Positions 59,795 through 64,000 of a DNA stretch of 64,000 nt are shown here, piece after piece. A program made the translations under genes and the position numbers. Below the pieces are notes generated by a model that was given only the letters and a program-made list of their open reading frames with translations, was not told the DNA's origin and did no database searches. This DNA is from JAHRAW01 sp965212085. GTDB lineage: Bacteria; Pseudomonadota; Gammaproteobacteria; Arenicellales; Poriferihabitantaceae. Positions within the stretch are counted from its first letter, which is position 1. The number at the start of each line of letters is the position of its first letter. The DNA lies in assembly GCA_965212085.1 (NCBI GenBank), contig OZ243042.1:1922001-1986000 (forward strand). Reading direction: 5' to 3'.

Positions 59795-60864
59795 CAGTCG
59801 CCGCCCGCGTCGCTCATGGCGGCGGCCATGGCATTGACCACCAGGCGCGGAGTCACGAAGCCGGCGTCCGCGCCGTCGCGTTGCACCAGCAGCCCTTCGG
59901 GATGGTCATTGAACAACGGCATGATTTCTTCGAGGGTCGCCGAGGCGTCTATGCGTTGGGCGGTTTTCTTGATGCCGTCCGCGGGCTTGCCGGGGTCGGC
60001 GATTTCGCCGGCGGTGATGATTCGTACCCTGGGCACGTCCTTGGTGAACTCGGCGACGTAGTCGTCGGCGGGATTCAGCACCAACTGCGCCGGCGCGCCG
60101 GTTTGCACGACCTGTCCGTCTTTCATGATGGCGATGCGGTCGGCGAGCCGCAGCGCTTCGAGAAAATCGTGGGTGATGAAGACGATGGTTTTATGCAGCA
60201 GTTTTTGCAGGCGCAGAAATTCATTCTGCATCTGCCGCCGAATCAGCGGGTCCAATGCGCTGAAAGGCTCGTCAAGAAACCATATCTCCGGCTCCACCGC
60301 CAGGCTGCGGGCGATGCCGACGCGCTGTTGCTGGCCGCCGGAAAGCTGCCTCGGAAAGCTGTCTTCCCGGCCTTCCAGCCCCACCAGTTGGATGACTTCC
60401 CGGGCGCGGGCTTCGCGTTTTTGCGGGGCGATGCCCTGCACCTTGAGGGGGAAGCAAATGTTTTCGAGCACGGTCAGGTGCGGCAGCAATCCGAAATTCT
60501 GGAAAACCATCCCCATCTTGTGGCGGCGGAATTCGATCAGTTCTGCGTCGTTCAGGCGCAACAAATCCTCGCCGTCCATCAGCACCGCCCCGGCGGTGGG
60601 CTCTATCAGCCGCGACAGGCAGCGCACCACCGTGGACTTGCCCGAACCCGACAGGCCCATGATGACGAATATCTCGCCGGTGCGAACCTCAAAACTGACG
60701 TTGCACACCGCGCCGATGTGATTCTTTGCCTCGAATTTTTCCCACAAACCACGGGTGTCGGCAACGTCCCCGTTGCTGTCCGTAAAAAACTGACCGGGGT
60801 TGTCGCCGTACACCTTCCACAGGTTTCGGCAGGATATTTTGACGGGGTTGTTCACCGTGTTCAT
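59794..60864 (-). CDS. proV: Glycine betaine ABC transporter ATP-binding protein (system 2)
   Basis: This 356-residue ATPase has Walker A GLSGSGKST, signature LSGGQQQR, Walker B IWFLDE and the H-loop FITHDFLEA. A C-terminal CBS-like remainder (DASATLEEIMPLFNDHPEG, then VQRDGADAGFVTPRLVVNAM) is longer than in system 1 and may sense ionic strength as in OpuA. It lies between the substrate-binding gene, separated by a terminator, and the fused permease. Confidence 0.92.
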   Translation of the reverse strand: MNTVNNPVKISCRNLWKVYGDNPGQFFTDSNGDVADTRGLWEKFEAKNHIGAVCNVSFEVRTGEIFVIMGLSGSGKSTVVRCLSRLIEPTAGAVLMDGEDLLRLNDAELIEFRRHKMGMVFQNFGLLPHLTVLENICFPLKVQGIAPQKREARAREVIQLVGLEGREDSFPRQLSGGQQQRVGIARSLAVEPEIWFLDEPFSALDPLIRRQMQNEFLRLQKLLHKTIVFITHDFLEALRLADRIAIMKDGQVVQTGAPAQLVLNPADDYVAEFTKDVPRVRIITAGEIADPGKPADGIKKTAQRIDASATLEEIMPLFNDHPEGLLVQRDGADAGFVTPRLVVNAMAAAMSDAGGD

Positions 60865-60903
60865 TCCGCGCCGCGCTTTATGATTTTTATTTTGTAACGG
60901 CTG

Positions 60904-60939
60904 AGCAAAAAAACGGCGATACTCAGAATATCGCCGTTT
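60904..60939 (-). terminator. Rho-independent terminator between proX2 and proV2
   Basis: A perfect 11-bp stem, 60911-60921 against 60929-60939 (aaacggcgata/tatcgccgttt), with a 7-nt loop. On the minus strand the second arm runs into a T-tract (60913-60907). It lies inside the operon, after proX2. Confidence 0.85.
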
Positions 60940-60970
60940 CCGATGTCCCAGGGTTCATCGCGCTTGCGGT

Positions 60971-61930
60971 TCACCGCAACGCCGCATCCACCCACGGCTT
61001 CCAGGTTGCTTCGTTGGCATCCACCCAGGCGGCGACTTCGGCTTCGAGTTTTTTGCCGTCCTGATCGATGGCGTTCATCATCGGAATCTGATCGGCGTTT
61101 GTCAGGGTGTAGGCGGTCAGGAGTTTATGCGCCGCCGGCCACTTGTCGGCCAGCCCGGCCCACGCCATTTTCTTGATGTAGCCGCGCTCCCAGTCGCAAT
61201 CCCAGGTCGCATCCGGGTTCACCCCCACCGCAGCGTTGTCCTGACAGCCCGCCTCAAATGGCGGCAAACTTACGTTGTCCAACGCCACCACCGCAAACAG
61301 CCAGTGCGGAGACCAGAACATCACCACCAGCGGCTCGTTGCGCGCCTCGGCGCCCTGAATCTCCGCCACCAACGCGCCTTCACTGCCCGCCGGCACCGAC
61401 GTGTAGTCCAGCCCCAGGCCGGCGATGCGGTCCACGTTGGAGGTTCCCCAGTCCGCCGGATAATCAACCAGGCGCCCCTTGGGAAAGGTTTCGGCATTGG
61501 CAAACACGCCGACGCAATCGTTCAATGCCTTGTAGTCGGGCAGGCCCGGACATTTTTGTTTGGCGGCGTTGTTGAAGAACCACGATTCCACCGGCTTGAG
61601 GCCGAGGTCGCCGATCTCAACGACGTTGCCGGAGGCCAGCGCCTTGTCGTAGTGTTCGCCGATATTGGAACTCCATATTTCCATGGTGGCGGATATGGTG
61701 TTGTCTTCCAGGGCCTGCATCTGCGGGTAGTAACCGGCGGTCACATACTCCACGTTATAGCCCATGCGTTTGAGTATTTCGCCGGCCACGTGGGTGGAGA
61801 TGTGCTGGCCGGTCCATTCATTGACCGCCAGTTTGATGGGGTCGTTGGATTCGGGCACTTGCGCACGGGCAACCGCCGTCAGTCCGAGTGCCGCCACGGT
61901 AATCACCGCCAAACAATTTCGTAATTTCAT
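60971..61930 (-). CDS. proX: Glycine betaine ABC transporter substrate-binding protein (system 2)
   Basis: This 319-residue periplasmic binding protein has a signal peptide (LRNCLAVITVAALGLTAVARA), and GGAGG lies 8 nt before ATG 61930. Its OpuAC domain shows LAVNEWTGQHIS, ATMEIWSSNI, CPGLPDYKALNDC and FWSPHWLFAVV; tryptophans in these segments usually cage the trimethylammonium group. The frame is open further upstream, but the signal fixes the start. It differs clearly from the system 1 protein, so the two importers likely differ in ligand or affinity. Confidence 0.9.
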   Translation of the reverse strand: MKLRNCLAVITVAALGLTAVARAQVPESNDPIKLAVNEWTGQHISTHVAGEILKRMGYNVEYVTAGYYPQMQALEDNTISATMEIWSSNIGEHYDKALASGNVVEIGDLGLKPVESWFFNNAAKQKCPGLPDYKALNDCVGVFANAETFPKGRLVDYPADWGTSNVDRIAGLGLDYTSVPAGSEGALVAEIQGAEARNEPLVVMFWSPHWLFAVVALDNVSLPPFEAGCQDNAAVGVNPDATWDCDWERGYIKKMAWAGLADKWPAAHKLLTAYTLTNADQIPMMNAIDQDGKKLEAEVAAWVDANEATWKPWVDAALR

Positions 61931-62083
61931 CGGGTATCCTCCAAATAGTATAAGTCGGGTATAGTCGAGTAGTTGGTTTGCCAATCCGTTCAGTATAGTA
62001 CACCGCCGGGGCAATGCAAACCATCGGCGTCATCAGCCCCCCCGGCTGGTTCCCGCACCGCATTATGCGCTAGTATCCGCGCC

Positions 62084-63424
62084 ATGAGCAAAATCCTGCA
62101 CCGCCAGATCAATGCCGGCTTGCCGAACGCAGCCGGCGGCGAGGGGCCTTACCTGTTTGACGACAGCGGCAAACGCTACCTCGACGGTTCCGGCGGCGCG
62201 GCGGTGTCCTGTTTGGGGCACAATCACCCGGCGGTGGTTGAGGCGATGCGCGCGCAACTTTCGCAGCTCAGCTACGCCCATACTTCGTTTTTCACCACCG
62301 AAAAACTGGAAGCCCTGGGCGAGCAGATGATCGAACACGCGCCGGATAATCTGAGCCACGTTTATTTTGTGTGCGGCGGTTCCGAAGCTATGGAAGCGGC
62401 GCTCAAACTGGCGCGCCAGTATTTCATCGAAACCGGCGAACCCCAGCGCACCCGTTTCATTTCCCGCCGCCAGAGTTATCACGGCAACACCCTCGGCGCG
62501 CTGGCGTTGGGCGGCAACGTGGTCCGCCGCGAACTATATGAACCGCTGCTCATGGACGGCGGCCGGATCGCGCCGTGCTACGCCTACCGCCACCGCAAGC
62601 CGGGGGAGTCGGAACGGGAATACGGTTTACGGGCCGCCGATGAACTTGAACAAAAAATTCTTGAACTCGGCGAAGACAATGTCATCGCCTTCGTCGCCGA
62701 GACCGTGGTCGGCGCCACCGCCGGCGTGGTGCCGCCGGTGGAAGGATACTTCAAGCGCATCCGCGAGATCTGCGACCGCTACGGCGTGCTCCTCATCCTC
62801 GACGAAGTGATGTGCGGCATGGGCCGAACCGGCACCTTGTACGCCCACCAACAGGACGGCGTTCGCGCCGACTTGGTCACCGTCGCCAAAGGACTCGGCG
62901 GCGGCTACCAACCCATCGGCGCGACCCTCATGGACCGCCGCATCTACCGCGCCATAGCCGACGGCTCCGGCGCGTTTCAACACGGGCATACCTACCTCGG
63001 CCACGCCTTGGCGGCGGCTGCGTCGCTGGCGGTGCAGCAGACCATTCAACGCGAGCATCTGCTGGACAACGTTCAACGGCGCAGCGCGGAGTTGTTCGCG
63101 CAGCTTCACCGGCAGTTTGACGACCATCCCCACGTCGGCGATATTCGCGGTCGCGGTTTGTTTATCGGCATTGAACTGGTGAAGCATCGGAATGATACGA
63201 CTGGCGCGACGCCCTTCGCCGATGACGCGCCGTTGCATTCGCGGCTCAAGCGCACGGCAATGGACAACGGCCTGATGATCTACCCCGGCAACGGCACCAT
63301 TGACGGCAGGCAGGGACACCACGTCCTGCTGGCGCCGGCGTTCATCTATGAGTCCGCCCACGTGGATGAGTTGGTGAGCAAATTGTCAAAATCCCTCGAC
63401 GAAGCGATCGGCGGGCTTGCCTGA
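62084..63424 (+). CDS. Class III (aspartate family) aminotransferase
   Basis: This 446-residue PLP enzyme shows DGSGGAAVSCLGHNHPAVV, GGSEAMEAALKLARQYF, FISRRQSYHGNTLGA, ILDEVMCGMGRTG and the PLP lysine in TVAKGLGGGYQPIGA. It belongs to the omega-amino acid aminotransferase group. ATG 62084 begins the family homology; the upstream in-frame extension lies in the intergenic region. The gene shares its strand with the BKACE gene 28 nt downstream. Confidence 0.88.
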   Translation: MSKILHRQINAGLPNAAGGEGPYLFDDSGKRYLDGSGGAAVSCLGHNHPAVVEAMRAQLSQLSYAHTSFFTTEKLEALGEQMIEHAPDNLSHVYFVCGGSEAMEAALKLARQYFIETGEPQRTRFISRRQSYHGNTLGALALGGNVVRRELYEPLLMDGGRIAPCYAYRHRKPGESEREYGLRAADELEQKILELGEDNVIAFVAETVVGATAGVVPPVEGYFKRIREICDRYGVLLILDEVMCGMGRTGTLYAHQQDGVRADLVTVAKGLGGGYQPIGATLMDRRIYRAIADGSGAFQHGHTYLGHALAAAASLAVQQTIQREHLLDNVQRRSAELFAQLHRQFDDHPHVGDIRGRGLFIGIELVKHRNDTTGATPFADDAPLHSRLKRTAMDNGLMIYPGNGTIDGRQGHHVLLAPAFIYESAHVDELVSKLSKSLDEAIGGLA

Positions 63425-63452
63425 GGTTTGCTTGAACCGGCGGCTCAAATCC

Positions 63453-64000
63453 ATGCGCGCTTCCCATACCCATACCGATACGCCGCAACCGTTGTTAATC
63501 GCCTCGGCTCCCAACGGCGCTTACAAAACCCGCGAAGACCATAACGCGTTGCCAATCACCGCCGCGCAACTTGCCGCCACCGCCGCCGCCGTCCAACAAG
63601 CCGGCGCGCGCATGATCCACTTGCACGCGCGCGATGCCCACGGCAAACACACCCTCGACGCCGGCGCTTATCAAACCGCCGTCAAAGCGATACGCGCCCA
63701 GGCCGGCGATGATTTATTCATCCAACTCACCAGCGAAGCCGCCGGCGTTTATGACGCCGAACAGCAGCGGCGGGCGATGTATGCCGTCAGCGATGACCAT
63801 ATCGATACCGATACCGATACCGATACCGGTACCGATACCCCCGCCGACGGCGTTTCCATCGCCCTGCGGGAACTGATTCGCGCCCCCGCGGATTTGGCCC
63901 CGGCCCGGGAATTGTTTCACCACCTGGCCGGGCGGGGCGTGCTGGCCCAGTACATTTTGTTTTCCGCCGATGACATTGAGCGTTACGGGTCCCTGCTGGA
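63453..64000 (+). CDS. BKACE (beta-keto acid cleavage enzyme, DUF849), partial, 3' end missing
   Basis: The first 182 codons are visible; the gene runs off the window. The zinc-binding HLHARD (H56, H58) of DUF849/BKACE enzymes follows SAPNGAYKTREDHNALPIT. These enzymes condense a beta-keto acid with acetyl-CoA to give acetoacetate and a CoA ester; members near betaine genes cleave dehydrocarnitine to betaine. A hexamer microsatellite (about 63802-63838) encodes alternating Asp-Thr repeats in the TIM barrel. The substrate here is inference. Confidence 0.82.
   Translation, partial: MRASHTHTDTPQPLLIASAPNGAYKTREDHNALPITAAQLAATAAAVQQAGARMIHLHARDAHGKHTLDAGAYQTAVKAIRAQAGDDLFIQLTSEAAGVYDAEQQRRAMYAVSDDHIDTDTDTDTGTDTPADGVSIALRELIRAPADLAPARELFHHLAGRGVLAQYILFSADDIERYGSLL

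Overview
The window is a 64-kb piece of a GC-rich chromosome from a gammaproteobacterium. The evidence is a 6S RNA directly upstream of ygfA, the acnB, recN-nadK-hrcA-bamE, miaB-ybeZ-ybeY-lnt and rlmD gene sets, and an AcnB whose three cluster cysteines (708, 767, 770) sit almost exactly where they do in E. coli. Two glycine betaine transporters, a dimethylglycine/sarcosine dehydrogenase-type enzyme, a secreted ankyrin protein and abundant interspersed repeats suggest a marine or host-associated lifestyle; that is inference. I see no transposase, integrase, tRNA, rRNA or CRISPR array.

Layout. 0-5 kb: end of an NAD-dependent formate dehydrogenase operon (fdsB, fdsA) with a small AT-richer nuclease-like gene between the two subunits, then a quinone oxidoreductase. 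5-10 kb: exonuclease, rlmD, a repeat cluster, 6S RNA, ygfA, an EVE-domain gene and a cyclophilin. 10-13 kb: betaine transporter 1 (proX-proW-proV). 13.6-22.1 kb: housekeeping genes miaB, ybeZ, ybeY, lnt, bioY, acnB. 22.2-31.1 kb: an AT-richer defence island that reads as a complete SspABCD-SspE DNA phosphorothioation system, inserted between acnB and mdh. 31.3-42.5 kb: mdh, yajQ, bamE, a GNAT gene, recN, nadK, hrcA, a DUF1285 gene, ettA, hisN-like and etfBA. 42.9-47.6 kb: alcohol dehydrogenase, malonyl-CoA decarboxylase and malonyl-CoA synthetase, and an orphan Panacea-type antitoxin gene. 47.6-51.1 kb: a repeat cluster and four small exported-protein genes on the minus strand. 51.4-64 kb: MmgE/PrpD, aminotransferase, DMGDH-like flavoenzyme, a small CxxC protein, DsbA-like protein, betaine transporter 2 with a fused double permease, a class III aminotransferase and the start of a BKACE (DUF849) gene.

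How it fits together. Betaine-type compounds enter by two ABC systems. A DMGDH-like enzyme could remove methyl groups onto folate and pass electrons to ETF (etfBA). YgfA feeds the folate pool, and formate dehydrogenase could oxidise the formate made from C1 units. The Ssp island would mark DNA with sulfur (SspA-D) and restrict unmarked phage DNA (SspE); sspA and sspBCD appear to fire from two promoters whose -10 boxes overlap.

Two genome-wide patterns stand out. Intergenic gaps carry families of hairpin repeats (A-E below). Families A and B share the same ends but have different interiors, and family C is often joined to B. In addition, a dozen or more genes carry in-frame microsatellites (unit 6, 9, 12 or 15 nt) near termini or in loops of otherwise conserved enzymes.
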